A stretch of 64,000 nt of DNA from Akebia trifoliata (GCA_017979445.1 CM030706.1:15982967-16046966); one strand, 5' to 3'. Numbered from the stretch's first letter, positions 22,801 to 33,492 are shown. The notes: generated from the letters alone by a model not told the origin. Numbers and translations are program-made.

Positions 22801-25800
22801 GGCTCCGTGAGTTTGAGTTTCTGACCCCATTTCTCTTTTCATTAGCATTCATTTCATCATCTATTGGACGGTTTTTGTAACCTAGTGTTTATGTTAGATA
22901 TATTCTGTGTTGGGTAATTTTAGATCGCCATCCATCCCTGAACCTGCTCTTGCTCCTGCAGTTCCTGCAGTCCCTGCCTCGTAAGTAGCTTTCTGCTTTA
23001 TTTTTTTATTTTTTTTAAAATGGTCTAAAAATTATTTAAGTATTTAGAATGTATCCTTCATTTGCATAAATAATGTCTCTATTGGCTTGAAATCAACAAG
23101 GTATTCACTGTTTAACGGACTTTTGAAAAATCTTGTTTTTGTCAATGTTTTGTTGGAGCAGCACAGAATCAGATGTCTATGGTCAAGCAGCATCAAATCT
23201 TGTTGCAGGAAGTAACTTTGAGGAAATCATTCAGCAAATTCTTGATATGGGGGGAGGGAATTGGGATAGGGATACCGTAGTCCGTGCCCTACGTGCTGCT
23301 TACAACAACCCAGAGAGAGCTGTTGAATATTTGTATTCTGTAAGTTTGATTCTCTTGTTTGATTTCTTTACTGTTCATTGGTTAACTGAGAGTTGAATTT
23401 GGCCCCGTAGCTTGGTGATATTAGTTGCATAAGCAAGTAGATGTGCAAATTTGTATAATTTGTTCGTAGAACAGTATAAAAATAGCAGGTGGAAATCAAT
23501 ATGCTGAAGTAAGAAATTGGCCCATGGGTTACCAGTTCAAAATTTGTGTTGACAGTTCAATTCCAGTTTTTACCTGATGTAGGAAGGAAGATATGAGTTT
23601 CATTCTGTGTACTACATGTCTGTGTGGGGCTTTAGACCCATAGCTCAGGTGGTTTGACACATTGCAAATCAACTTTGTGGTTGTGGAGGGTGCTTTCTGT
23701 TGCAAAATTTGTGTTAACAGTTCAATTCCAGCTTTTACCTGATGTAGGAAGGAAGATATGAGTTTCTTTCTGTGACTACATGTCTATGTGGGGCTTTAGA
23801 CCCATAGCTCTGGTGGTTTGACACATTGCAAATCAACTTTGTGGTTGTGGGTTAAAGTCCAGCTTCCCATGTCTCTGCAACATTATTGGAATGAGATTTC
23901 ATCATATAAAAATATCATTTCTACCTTCAATTAACTTTTCATATAATGGATTCTATAGATTATATTTATGCATAATACCATATAACTGCATTTATTTAAT
24001 TGTATCTTTCGCAATGTTTCCTCTAGTTTCTCTGTTTTTTCTTCAACGGTCTTTCAATTTTTTTTTTTCCAATGGACCTAAACTATAAGTCATAACTGTG
24101 GATTGTTTTAATAAGCTCATAATGTTAAACAGTGATACCCACCAGTGTATCTGAAGAGCAGCTTCTGTGAGCACTCACATCAAAAGAATCTTTTTATCAT
24201 TTTAAACACATATTCCAGAATGCCATTATTGTGCTTTGTTTTATATTTTTCATTTACTATATATACTTTTTATTTTTTATTTTTTCATATACCAGGGTAT
24301 TCCTGATCAAGCAGAAATTCCGCCTGTGGTCCGAGCTCCTACTAGTGGGCAAGCTGTAAACCCTCGTCCAGCAGCCCAGGCCACAGAACCAGCACCACTG
24401 GCAGTTCCCAGTGGGCCCAATGCAAATCCCTTAGATCTTTTTCCACAGGTAGGTACTGTACCGTTATTTATTTTCTTATTTATAGAATCTTAAGGTCATG
24501 ATAAATTCTCCATTGTTCTCCGTGCAGGGTCTTCCCAATATGGGATCTGGTGCTGGTGCTGGTGCAGGCACCTTGGATTTTCTACGCAATAGTCCACAGG
24601 TACTTCAACCGCTCTATCTGGGGATCTAGACTTTTCTTTTAACACATCATCTGAAATTCATATTCTTTTCTTTGTAGTTCCTAGCTTTTCAAAGTATGGT
24701 GCAGGCGAATCCTCAGATTTTGCAGGTGTTATTTTAATTATTGTGGCTTTTTCTTTAATTATCAAAATATGTATATATATATATATCTACCTTTTTCTTC
24801 CTTCAACGACCCTTATTATTGTTGCTCTTCCATACAGCCTATGCTTCAAGAGCTAGGAAAACAAAATCCGCACCTAATGAGGCTGATTCAAGAGCATCAG
24901 GCGGACTTCCTTCGCCTGATCAATGAACCATCCGTTGAAGGAGCAGAGGGGTGAGAATGTCTTCCATTGTGCTGCTTGTTTGTGTATTTGTCTCAAGTAA
25001 TAATTGGATGTATGTGATGCTTATTTTTTCTGGTCAATGTGTACTAGGAACGATCTGGGCCAGCTTGCCTCAGCAATGCCACAGGCGGTAACAGTTACTC
25101 CTGAGGAGGGTGAAGCAATTGAACGTGTAAGTTTGTCTATCTCCCATTTTCGATGTTGGTCAAATTGTAATTTTTATGGCAATCGTACTTCTATGTCCAT
25201 AACATGAAACGCTTTTTTTATATGTAAGTGTAATATATTGAAAAAAGAGGGAAAGCAATGTACAAGATGCAAGGAGGCTGAGAAAGCCTCACAAAGAGTA
25301 ACAAAGAAAAGAAAAACTACAAGATCAGTGATCACATATTGAATTCCATCTAAATACAAAATCATCAAAAGAAATGCTCACGAATTCCATCTAAATACAA
25401 AAGACCCAAGATCTCCAAGAAACATGCATGAGAGCTACTACTCTTACTGTTGAACACTATGTTATTTCTCTTGTTCCAAACCCAACAGTCGATGGTAGCA
25501 TAGCCCACAGGAGCCGTTTTTTAGTGTGGAAAGTATTACGAGTCCACTCATTTAACAACGAGGAGAACTTACGAGGAAAGACCCACTTAATACGGAATAG
25601 ATCAAGGAAAGGTGACCAAATATTATAAGAAAATGGGCAATGAATTAAAATATGATCAACAGATTCCCCTCTCCTCATACAAAGGGGTCAACAATTGGGA
25701 GTGATCCAACCCCGAACAATCAAGTTATCCAAAGTGAGGATCCTACTAAGGGAAGCCAACCAAACAAAGAATGATATTTTAGAGGGAACTGACCTAGATC

Positions 25801-27237
25801 AAATGATGGGTACCGATAGGAATCTCTCTGTAAGATGAGTGAGCCATTTATAGAAAGACCTGACAGAAAATCTCATATCCTTAGCCTTTATCCATTCCTA
25901 CTTATCCTGTTCGCTATCGTTGAGGTGTACCGTATGTAGGATATCAAGGAAAGATGTCACCTCAGTTAGCTCCCAATCATTAAAGTTTCTCCTTAACCCC
26001 AAATCCCAAGTAGAACTAGACTCGTTGCGAATCAAACACTGCTCGATTGAGTGGTTCTTCTTAATAGAACAAGCGTAGAAAGACGGAAATTGAGATGCCA
26101 GAGGCGAAGTGCCGCACCATCTATCTTCCCAGAATCTGATTCTGTTCCCCAAACCTGCTTTGAACCTAATCCCTCTCTCAAAATCCTCGCTAATTTTAAA
26201 AATACTTTTCCAGACACTACACCCATACGAGTTTTTAGACTCGCCGCTATACCAGCCTAGCCTCCTCTCCCCGTACTTAGCCATAATAATCTTCCTCCAC
26301 AAACTACCCCTCTCCTTTTTGAACCTCCAAATCCATTTTTCTAGAAACGCTCTATTAGCTAATCTCAGGCCCCTTATGCCCAACCCCTTATTCTTCTTGA
26401 GCAAGCAAATCACCTTCTATTTGACCAAATGATACTTCCTCCTACCGCCCTTATCATTCCATAAGAAATTCCTCATGAGTTTTTCCAATCTCATTTCGAT
26501 GGATAGCAAGAGCGTAAATAGCGATAGAAAGTAAACAGGGATACTTGATAAGGTGCTTTTAATCAAAGTTACTTTCCCTCTTTTCGACAGATAATTGGCT
26601 TTCCACATGCTCAACCTTTTCTCCAGGCTCTCTATCAAACCATCCCAAATTTTGATGCTATTGTAGGGAGCTCCTAGCGGTAAGTCCAAATAGGATGTGG
26701 GTAGGGAATCATACCCACACCCCAATATTGTGGCCATCAAATGATTATCATCGGCCATTACACGAAACTACCAACAATATCTTGTACATTTTTTAAATTC
26801 ATCATTTATTTTGGAATGAAGGAATATTTTTATGGCAATTGTGTAATACTGTGCCAATTCTGTGCCCTCAGGGTGAGGTGAATGGTAAAGTTTGTCCATG
26901 GGTTTTTATAGCTATCTGAATTTTATGACTAATGGATATGTTCTTGTGTTGTCTTTTTAAGGTTTTTCCCACAATTTCATTTGCAACTTATGATTGGGAA
27001 CTTTCCACCACCATATTAACCCTTGACAAGATCTTAATAAGTTTTTTAGATGAATGATGGTCAATTTAGAAGTTTACTTTGTGCTAGTCTTGATTATTAG
27101 TGTTGACATGTTTTTGACAGCTCGAGGCAATGGGTTTTGATCGAGCAATTGTTCTGGAAGTGTTCTTTGCCTGCAACAAGAATGAGGAGCTGGCTGCCAA
27201 CTATCTTCTAGATCACATGCACGAGTTCGAGGAGTGA
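10833..27237 (+). CDS. RAD23: RAD23 ubiquitin-receptor / DNA repair shuttle protein (12 exons)
   Basis: Exons: 10833-10898, 13827-13988, 16325-16381, 22727-22806, 22924-22980, 23162-23339, 24296-24448, 24528-24599, 24678-24725, 24838-24950, 25048-25126 and 27121-27237. All introns are GT..AG, phases agree, and the joined frame is 393 codons ending in TGA. Residues 1-76 form a ubiquitin-like domain (starts [17 protein letters not shown]). A Ser/Thr/Pro/Ala linker follows. UBA1 lies near 158-199 ([20 protein letters not shown]), an XPC-binding STI1-like region near 242-325 ([21 protein letters not shown]), and UBA2 near 350-391 ([20 protein letters not shown]), ending HEFEE. The domain order and length are those of plant RAD23 proteins, and the N-terminus looks closest to the RAD23C/D type. 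RAD23 proteins carry ubiquitinated substrates to the proteasome and bind the XPC/RAD4 damage sensor. Introns 1, 2, 3 and 11 are enlarged by transposons, but no exon is damaged. Confidence 0.95.
11500..12070 (-). mobile_element. Possible Copia-type LTR/PBS remnant in RAD23 intron 1
   Basis: On the - strand, TGGTATTAGAGCC (11,787-11,775) resembles the primer-binding site complementary to initiator Met-tRNA used by many plant Copia elements (TGGTATCAGAGC). To its right, in LTR position, a - strand TTATAAATAC box lies near 11,840. No coding domain or matching second LTR was found, and the outer boundaries are guesses. Confidence 0.35.
13185..13442. mobile_element. hAT-type MITE in RAD23 intron 1
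   Basis: The 258-bp element begins CAATGTTGTTAAATAGCATATGCG and ends with the complement of CAGTATTGTCAAATGCAGTCGC, a hAT-like terminal pair. The flanks TTCATCAT and TTCATAAC resemble an 8-bp duplication (6 of 8 positions match). The interior is dense in GCATATGC palindromes. The ends closely match the terminus of the hAT element at 21,662 in intron 3, so that element is a plausible relative. Confidence 0.65.
14107..15373. mobile_element. TIR element in RAD23 intron 2, with internal tandem duplication
   Basis: GGTATTAAATTTTGA at 14,107-14,121 is repeated as its exact reverse complement at 15,359-15,373, and TTTCCATTTCC-like segments continue the similarity inward. Most of the interior is a head-to-tail duplication, 14,185-14,610 followed by 14,611-15,040, with near-identical copies of about 426 and 430 bases. 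No reading frame. The superfamily cannot be told, since the flanks give no clear target duplication. Confidence 0.6.
16843..17064 (+). mobile_element. tRNA-derived SINE in RAD23 intron 3
   Basis: The segment is flanked by ATGTTACCAGG (16,832-16,842) and ATGTTACGAGG (17,065-17,075), an 11-bp target duplication with one mismatch. Near its start is an A-box-like TTGTCCTAGTGG, followed about 40 bases later by a B-box-like GGTCAAGTGTT. Its end, GAGATTAGTCTCACCCAAAGG then GGATACCTATGATAAACAAAAATA, has the form typical of plant SINE 3' regions. It lies in the sense direction of RAD23. Confidence 0.65.
19200..21662 (-). mobile_element. Truncated hAT transposon nested in the LINE
   Basis: The 5' terminus on the - strand, at 21,662, reads CAGTGTTGTCAAATGCTATC, a hAT-like end. 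The transposase remnant (20,930 to about 19,245, - strand) starts [10 protein letters not shown], with a BED-type finger (DPSWKYG ... VVCELYG ... HHKQHL) in which the second Cys is replaced by Tyr. A DUF659-like region follows ([18 protein letters not shown]), then [20 protein letters not shown] and [12 protein letters not shown]. These are hAT-family motifs. Frames are broken by stops and shifts. No 3' terminal repeat or C-terminal dimerisation region was found, so the low-coordinate boundary is approximate. Confidence 0.75.
19245..20930 (-). pseudogene. hAT transposase pseudogene (BED finger + DUF659-like + RNase H-fold part)
   Basis: This is the coding remnant of the hAT element above. The pieces, from N- to C-terminus, are 20,930-20,568, 20,271-20,044, 20,056-19,715 and 19,502-19,245; they lie in different frames or are separated by stops. 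The family protein binds the terminal repeats and cuts and pastes the element. This copy lacks an unbroken frame, one BED cysteine and its C-terminal dimerisation region, so it cannot be active. The last piece (19,502-19,245) shows no motif I recognise and is assigned by position. Confidence 0.7.
23538..23850 (+). repeat. Tandem duplication with tRNA-like promoter boxes in RAD23 intron 6
   Basis: The segments 23,538-23,686 and 23,704-23,850 are near-identical copies of about 147-149 bases. Each ends with CCCATAGCTCNGGTGGTTTGACAC, containing a Pol III A-box-like TAGCTCNGGTGG. After the second copy, GGGTTAAAGTCC (23,849-23,860) is a B-box-like match at tRNA spacing; the first copy lost it at the duplication junction. 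This suggests a tRNA-derived SINE fragment rather than a tRNA gene, since no cloverleaf is evident. Confidence 0.6.
25187..26826 (-). mobile_element. 5'-truncated L1-type LINE, antisense in RAD23 intron 11
   Basis: Read on the - strand from 26,758: the end of reverse transcriptase ([38 protein letters not shown]), then [20 protein letters not shown] and [14 protein letters not shown] near 26,350-26,110, then the zf-RVT-type [17 protein letters not shown] near 25,660. This is the C-terminal third of an L1-type ORF2. A pair TTTTTATGGCAATCGT (25,171-25,186) and TTTTTATGGCAATTGT (26,827-26,842) is a candidate 16-bp target duplication. About 27 bases separate the left copy from the T-run that should be the poly(A) tail, so the exact ends are tentative. 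Several stops are present. Confidence 0.8.
25457..26758 (-). pseudogene. LINE ORF2 C-terminal remnant
   Basis: Coding part of the LINE above, in three main frame pieces: 26,758-26,417 (end of the polymerase domain), 26,413-25,898 (post-RT region) and 25,678-25,457 (zinc-binding zf-RVT-like end). The endonuclease and the catalytic FADD part of the polymerase are absent because of 5' truncation, so it could not act alone. Confidence 0.75.
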
Positions 27238-28189
27238 TGGGAGGTAACAAAATTGATCTTTCTCTTTTCTTTTCCCCCCCTTTTCAATGGTGGAAGATGT
27301 TTGTGGTGTGGAACATCTGGAGTACCTAAAAGGAGTGTTGAAATGTTTTTTCTTCTTCCATGCTCTCTATGTTTTCCCTTTTTTTTTTTCCTTTTAAGAT
27401 CTATTTACACAATATAAGGCATATAATCCGTGTTGGGAATCCATTCCAACTGTTCATAATGTTTGCTCTGAACCCTTTGTTGTGCGATTCAACACTTCTT
27501 GGACCATTTTAGCATTTGGTGCCCTTTTTTTTTTTCCAGCATTTGACGTCGTACCTTCCTTGAATACCCACCCCATCAATGAGGAATCATAGGTTGTGGA
27601 TACAACTAAACAATATTGTCAATTGTGAATAATCATTGATTGATGATGATGAATGGATGTTCAGTTCGTCAACATGATGGATTTGATCGTTGATCAGATT
27701 AATCTTGGCCCAATTAGAGGACACTGTGAAGTAAATCAATGCAAGGTTGAAGTAGAGCACGACCGTCATTTTTCTGTTATATGTAGTGTGATCTGGTAGC
27801 TAACAGGGAGCCCACCAAACAAAATGGTCTTTTAAAGTGGCAAAAAAGGTTGGATTGGATTGATCACATTTAAGGTGGCTTGGGGACTCTGTCTGAAGGA
27901 ACAACGCTTGTCCACTTAGGATTGAAGGCCACTTTCATTATGCTATTTTGAAAATTCTCATATAGAGAGCAATACAAAACATGGTGCAACCTGAGAGCTT
28001 ATATGGAACTTCAGAAAAAAATGATCTGGAAAGCATTTTATTGTTGTTTGTTATTTCTGTGGCTTATCTAGGCCTTTTTTTTTTTTTTTTCTTTTCTAAA
28101 TTTCCAGACAAGGCCATAATATATATTTCCTCAATCTTGTTGACATGGACCCAACTGTAATCTGTAATCTGTAACTTTCACAGCAAAAG

Positions 28190-28190
<1 letters not shown>
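27238..28190 (+). other. RAD23 3' untranslated and downstream region
   Basis: No coding sequence is seen. T-rich tracts follow the stop codon within 200 bases. No canonical AATAAA stands out near the stop, so the polyadenylation site cannot be placed. Confidence 0.4.

Positions 28191-28194
<4 letters not shown>

Positions 28195-28247
<53 letters not shown>
28195..28247. repeat. (GA)n microsatellite
   Basis: About 25 uninterrupted GA dinucleotides. A poly(A) run follows at 28,378-28,407. Confidence 0.95.
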
Positions 28248-28249
<2 letters not shown>

Positions 28250-28372
28250 GTACCCCTCCCAAGTGTCTGATATTTGCTAAATTCACTTTTTCTGTTTTTT
28301 CATCCTTTTCGTTTTTTTTTCCTCTTCAGAATCCGAAGGTTTGACCCTAGGAATTGAGATTACTCATTTCGG

Positions 28373-28407
<35 letters not shown>

Positions 28408-28410
<3 letters not shown>

Positions 28411-29640
28411 ATACTTTATCCCACAAAAGCGGGGATTGCACATTTGCTTGAGACAGTTCCCAAATAACTGTTTGCATCTCTTTGATCACGTGGATACTTT
28501 TGATTAGACATTGATAACAAATTATTGTTTTACATAATGTATAAAAAAGTAATTGTATTTCAAACTCACTGAATTGACAAAATTATCAGAGATTGGAATT
28601 GCTTATTTCTATCCCCCACACAAACCCAAAAAAAAAACAAAAAACAAAAAAAAAATCTAAAACAAGAATTTGAAAGTCTCCAACATATTAATTTCCATGA
28701 TGTTGCAAATAAAAATGTGATCAATAACGTTTTATATTCTTTTGGCTTTAATTGGTTTTTTAATGTTTACGGGGTATCGAACTTATGTCCAACTAGTGGG
28801 ACCAGATGAGTCAGGGTCTGGACCGAGGCATATGGGTCTATTGACACCTTTCCTTTTCTAAATCTTTATTTCCCATAAAGAGTATCTCAATCGTTCTCTT
28901 GTCTTTGTCTGATTAAAGAATACCTCCAATTTTGTTGCCTTTTATTCTTGAATTTCAATAATATTATCTTTCCTCTTCTCCTCTTTTTTAATAATTCCCT
29001 TCAAACTCTAACTTATAATATTTTCCCCATTTTCTGATAATACTTCGTTAATTTTATTGTCTTTCTTGTAGAGGTCATTTTTGTGATTGACCTCGAGATA
29101 TCATTTTTAACAACATCATTCACCAATAAATCATAGAAATCATAAAAAAAATAACGAAAAAGAGAAAGAACATAAATTTTTTTTTTACGTGGTTCGACGA
29201 ACGTGTCTACGTCTATGGGTTCAGAGAGTCATTTAACTATAGATTTCAGATTTATATAGTCTCCTTTCCCCCGCTCCATCTTTCCTCCCCCACATGTTAC
29301 AATGGCCTCCATGTCTTTAAATAGAGAAATCTTTATTAGAGTTTTAACCCTAATTAATTATAATTGATCACATTGTCCCTTATCTAAAATATCAATTAAA
29401 AAAAAAAAAAAAAGAGAAGAATCCTTTTAAATCTCCACCTTAGAGATTTCCTTTTCTACCTTCTTAATTTCAAAGAGGTGGTTGGTGTCATGGCCATAGA
29501 AAAACTCTAGTAATCATAAAATATAGAATTAGAAAAGTTTGAGTATAATTTTGTTTTGAAATTTAGATAAAAATAATTTTTTAAAAATTTAGGTAATTGT
29601 GATTTAATTCCAAAATGCTTTATTATTACATGGATTTAAT
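28408..29640. other. Intergenic, AT-rich; possible LTR debris
   Basis: No gene is seen. The segment 29,170-29,330, with ACGTGGTTCGACGAACGTGTC followed by CTACGTCTATGGG, resembles a sequence common in plant LTR-retroelement LTRs, but no ends or partner were found. Confidence 0.3.
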
Positions 29641-31114
29641 ATCTTAAGCAAATGTTTCATTGCATTGCAGATGATTTGCGATGAGAAATTTATTATTGCT
29701 TGGTTTCTACTAAGAAATCACATAACAAATCATTGCGTTTAATTGATATTTTGCAATGCAAAAATTTAGTAGTGATTTCTTGTTTTATTGTCTTTTGTTT
29801 TGGGTGGGCCTATCTAGCTTCTTGTCCTACCCACTATGATTTGCCAAAGAAGGGCTCAACGGGGCTGAGAGAGAAAGCCCTAAATAACCATATTTCATAT
29901 TCCCCTTCCCACAAGATGTTAGTAGAAATCCCCAGGAAACGTCGTGTTCAAATAGTTCCAAGAAGTTCTCCATTTTCACTTGACAACAATTCCGGAAAAA
30001 ATCTGACTCGGAGGGAAGTGGGAGGGAGTACGCGCGCTAGCGCGCTACGGCTGTTAAGGCGCGCTAGCGCGCTAGCCCTTTGAAGCAGCTAGCAGATTCT
30101 GAAGAAATGAGCTTCAGGCTGTGTAGTCTTGAAGCTTCCTTGGGGCCCCATCAAGAGACAGGCTTCTTACTCTAGCTAGTTTAGAAAGAGCTTAGAACTC
30201 TAGCTACAAAAAGACAGAAAGATAAGGACAGTTTATTACTGGAGGAAAGGAAGGACTGCGTAATGACCTAGGGCTTCTCCCATTCATTAGTCATCGCTCT
30301 CGCTCGGGCATTCCGAACCATCCCTTCGCGTAGCTCCCTTTACCAACCAACCCTCCAGATTCAACCGGAGGAGGTGTTACGTGAATTCGATCGCAACAAT
30401 GAAGAAATCGCCTCTGCTTGTTGCTGTATCTCCGGGTCGTCCGCGCACCGGTCCCCTTCCTTTCCCATGTGCCCACCGGCCGGTGAATGAAACTGCCTCA
30501 AACACCCGCGGTTAAAATAAAACGTTAAAATCATTTTAACTAATTAAACCTTATCAAAGAAATTAATCAAATTACAAAATTTATGAATTTACAAACATAT
30601 TCCTATCAAAGGTGTAGTAGCAGGCATATTGAGATTAAAAAAAAACACCTCCCCAAAGAAACTATTCAAATTATAGAAACTCCTTCAATTCAATAACAAG
30701 CATGTGAATTTACAAAAGTACTTCATGATGAGTGATATTATTGTAGTAACACAGATGAGTGGTATTTTATAATCTTGATTTGCAAGTTGTAAATGTGTAT
30801 TTTTGATGAGGTGTGAGTTCATATGCAATTTACAGCAAAAGCGCTGATGGCCAATTTTTTTTTGTAATTTAAATACTTTGATGAGGGGTATATTTGTAAT
30901 TTCAATATGCTATTTAATGTATCTTTGATGAGGATATTTATTTGTATATTGTTGTAACAACTATTTTGAGTATTTTTGTAATTTGATTAAGGGGCATTTT
31001 AGTAACGTTGATTTGCATAGGTTAGAAACAAATTTTTTTGTAAATCATTTGCAGAATTTTTTGTGTGCAGCAAATCATCTGCGCTGTGTAACCAAAGACT
31101 CATAAAATTGATTT

Positions 31115-31145
<31 letters not shown>

Positions 31146-31180
31146 GCATTTGCCAGCATATTAAGCAGATGCAGAGCCTA
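29640..31180. mobile_element. PIF/Tourist-like TIR element, copy 2, carrying a foreign insert
   Basis: The left part (GCAGATGATTTGCGATGAGAAATTTATTATTGCTTGG, 29,667 on) matches 17,800-17,840 of copy 1. The part after 30,512 (TTAAAATAAAACGTTAAAA ... TTATCAAAGAAATTA) matches 17,923-18,130, and the segment near 31,030-31,110 matches 22,320-22,450. The outermost terminal repeats are degraded, so the ends are approximate. Comparison with copy 1 shows extra sequence from about 29,800 to 30,512. Confidence 0.55.
29800..30512. other. GC-richer insert, candidate mitochondrial DNA fragment (NUMT)
   Basis: This block is clearly richer in G and C than the DNA around it and is absent from the sister copy of the host element. 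It contains GCGCGCTAGCGCGCTA-type palindromes (30,031-30,078) and TCTAGCTAGTTTAGAAAGAGC-like sequence, a style familiar from plant mitochondrial genomes. The + strand frame 29,700-30,083 has one hydrophobic helix (VVISCFIVFCFGWAYLASC) and a basic C-terminal part. I could not name a mitochondrial gene with certainty. Alternatives are a captured nuclear fragment or another transposon. Confidence 0.5.
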
Positions 31181-31404
31181 CATTTTGAAGAATTTATTTA
31201 TTTATTTTTCTTTTTTTTCTTGAGTCATGAGTGGCCTGGGGACACTACGCTGATGTGGTAGTGCATGGATGACCATAGATTTATTTTCTTAAGATGCAAG
31301 TAAAACGATTAACCGTTCCTTGTACATTGTTATGTTAGGGCAGTGTTGAACACAGTATCCAACGCAGGCAGTTCATCAAATCTCTCTCTCTCTATATATA
31401 TATA

Positions 31405-31811
31405 TAGTGAGATCATCTTCATAAAAAATCAACCCATTCCAAAACTTCTAACCCATGTAGGACAAAACATGTTGGGCAAATTGTTGGGTGCTGAACATTT
31501 CCCATATAGGGCCCTGATCATCACCCAACAATTTGCCCAACATGTTTTGTCCTACATGGGTTAGAAGTTTTGGAATGGGCTGATTTTTGGTGAGGATGAT
31601 CTCTATGGTGAGGAGATCATCCTCACAAAAAATCAGCCAATTTCAAAACTTCCAACCGCATCACAAATGATTTACAAAAAATGGACGGTTTATGATTTTT
31701 TAACTTGTAAACATGGGGTTAGAAGTTTTGCAATGGGCTGATTTTTGGTGAGGATGATCTACCATGTAGGACAAAACATGTTGGGCAATTGTTGGGTGCT
31801 GAACGGGACCC
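31405..31811. mobile_element. Foldback MITE, copy 4 (rearranged) in a TA tract
   Basis: A partial copy (31,405-31,500) is joined to a fuller copy ending GAACGGGACCC at 31,811. Both contain the family arms CAAAACTTCTAACCC and GGAATGGGCTGATTTTTGGTGAGGATGATC and the motif AACATGTTGGGCAA. TATATA flanks both sides, as for copy 3. The + strand frames here are by-products of the repeats. Confidence 0.7.
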
Positions 31812-31829
31812 TATATCTATATATATATT

Positions 31830-32250
31830 TTCCCATGTTTGAATCTAGTATAAAATCTTTCATGAAATATGTGCTCAAATCTAAGTCTAACCATACGAGT
31901 AGTGAATCCATCAAACACGAGCTCATTTCAAATACAAAAAGACAAAAGGAGAGAAGCCATAGCTGAATCCATCAAACATGATCGCATTACTAATACAAAA
32001 AATAAAAGGAGAGAAGTCATACCTGAATAAGTAGGGAATTTCTACAATTCATTGAAGAAGAGTGGCGGACCTCACGGAAAAGTATTGAAAGGAGATATAA
32101 AAGTTGAAAATGAGTAAGGTTTGAGAAATTTAAAAGATGAAAATAATATTTTATAAACATGATATTTTGATTCAATTTTTTTATTTTTTAGGATGAATTA
32201 CCATTTTGTGAGCTGAATTTGATGAATTTAAGATTTTGGCTCAGTGTTCA
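31830..32250. other. Intergenic stretch, nothing recognised
   Basis: Contains a short imperfect direct repeat (GAATCCATCAAACAYGA, twice, near 31,905 and 31,965). No coding signal. Confidence 0.3.
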
Positions 32251-32706
32251 TTTTAATTAGGAAAAATTACTTAAAAGGACTCTCGTGGAGGGAATTCTTT
32301 CTAAATAGTCCCTAAGTTTTCCTGGTTAGTTGAACCGGGCATTTAATAAATGTTTTTCTTTTTTAATGGTCCCTAATTTGAAGGCTATTTTCAACTAAAT
32401 TTTTGCTCCAACTTCCTAAACTACCATAAATTTTGAACTCACAGTATTTTCATAAAAAAACTCGATTTTCAAAATCCAATTGGTGCGTAATTGCCACCAT
32501 TTGCATCAGAGAAGGTCAAAGAAGCTCGAATCCGCATTTTTGGATGGTTTTATTGGCCGGTTTGAAGATGTATGTTTGATTTAGGTATTTGTTGGGTATT
32601 TGAATCGTTTTTAACATCAAAATCTAATCTTTATGGTTCATTTTGGTTTGAAAATGAAAATAGTTTGATTTTGTCATTTTTATATTTGTTTCTGTCATCT
32701 TCTTGT

Positions 32707-33492
32707 TGTTAAAATTTTGAGGAGGCTTTTACAAATTTTATAAAAAAAAATCCCTAATTTTATAATGGGCCTCAAATCCAAATTGAGTCCATTAAATGGG
32801 AACGTGCCTCTTACAAGCCTGGGTTTTGGGTTTTCGCAGATAAAGCCCATGATCTATATAAAAATCAAGTGATCCACACATTAAGTATTGGGCCCTACAC
32901 CCAAACAAATGAGTTCGGCCCAATAATGATCCATTAAATCCTTAAAATTGGATTTGGACAAAGTTAGCCTTTTAAATAAATCAATTAAACCTCTTTAAGT
33001 TGGGGGTATAATTGGAAAGCTAAATTACCTTTAAGTCTATAAATACAAGAGCCTCTCTCATTGAGAGAGTATCGGGATCACTTTCTCTCAAAAGACAGAA
33101 GCTTTCCCTCTAGAGAAGAAGAAGCTCTCAAGCCCTCCTCCAGAGACAAAGCAAGGTTCTTCAGAGATCCGGACTCCGACTAAAGAGAAGATCCCTTCTC
33201 CGGAAACCAAGAAAACATTCTCAACCGATAAAGCGCAAATCTCGGAGAGAAGAAGATCTACAGAAGATTAATCGTAAAGCAAAGATAACGTCAAAGCATC
33301 CTTCTCAGTCGATAAAGCGCAAAGCTTGGAGAGAAGAAAAGCTACATATGTTATCATCACTATTTTTGTACTTGATTGTTAATCAGAGGAAACATTGAGA
33401 TCTGTATCTATTTTTCATCAAATACCAATAAAATCATTTGCAGTCTTATTTCACGAATCTCGAGGTAGATCCGTTGAAATTTATTGTCGACA
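32707..33492 (+). repeat. 5' LTR of the Tat-type element
   Basis: 786 bases, TGTTAAAATTTTG...TTGTCGACA, with a TATA box TATAAATA at 33,038-33,045. Compared with the right LTR it lacks seven bases (AGGCATC) after the first TGT and differs by scattered substitutions and several indels, so the insertion is not recent. Confidence 0.9.

Noticed and set aside
23800..23870. tRNA gene
   Set aside because: Only A- and B-box-like sequences fit; no acceptor or anticodon stem could be paired.
26051..26432. + strand frames over the intron-11 LINE
   Set aside because: They are antisense shadows of the LINE ORF2 remnant, which carries the recognisable motifs.
29700..30083. Intact mitochondrial membrane-protein gene
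   Set aside because: The frame begins in the host TIR element, has only one hydrophobic segment and ends in a GC palindrome; no specific mitochondrial protein could be named.
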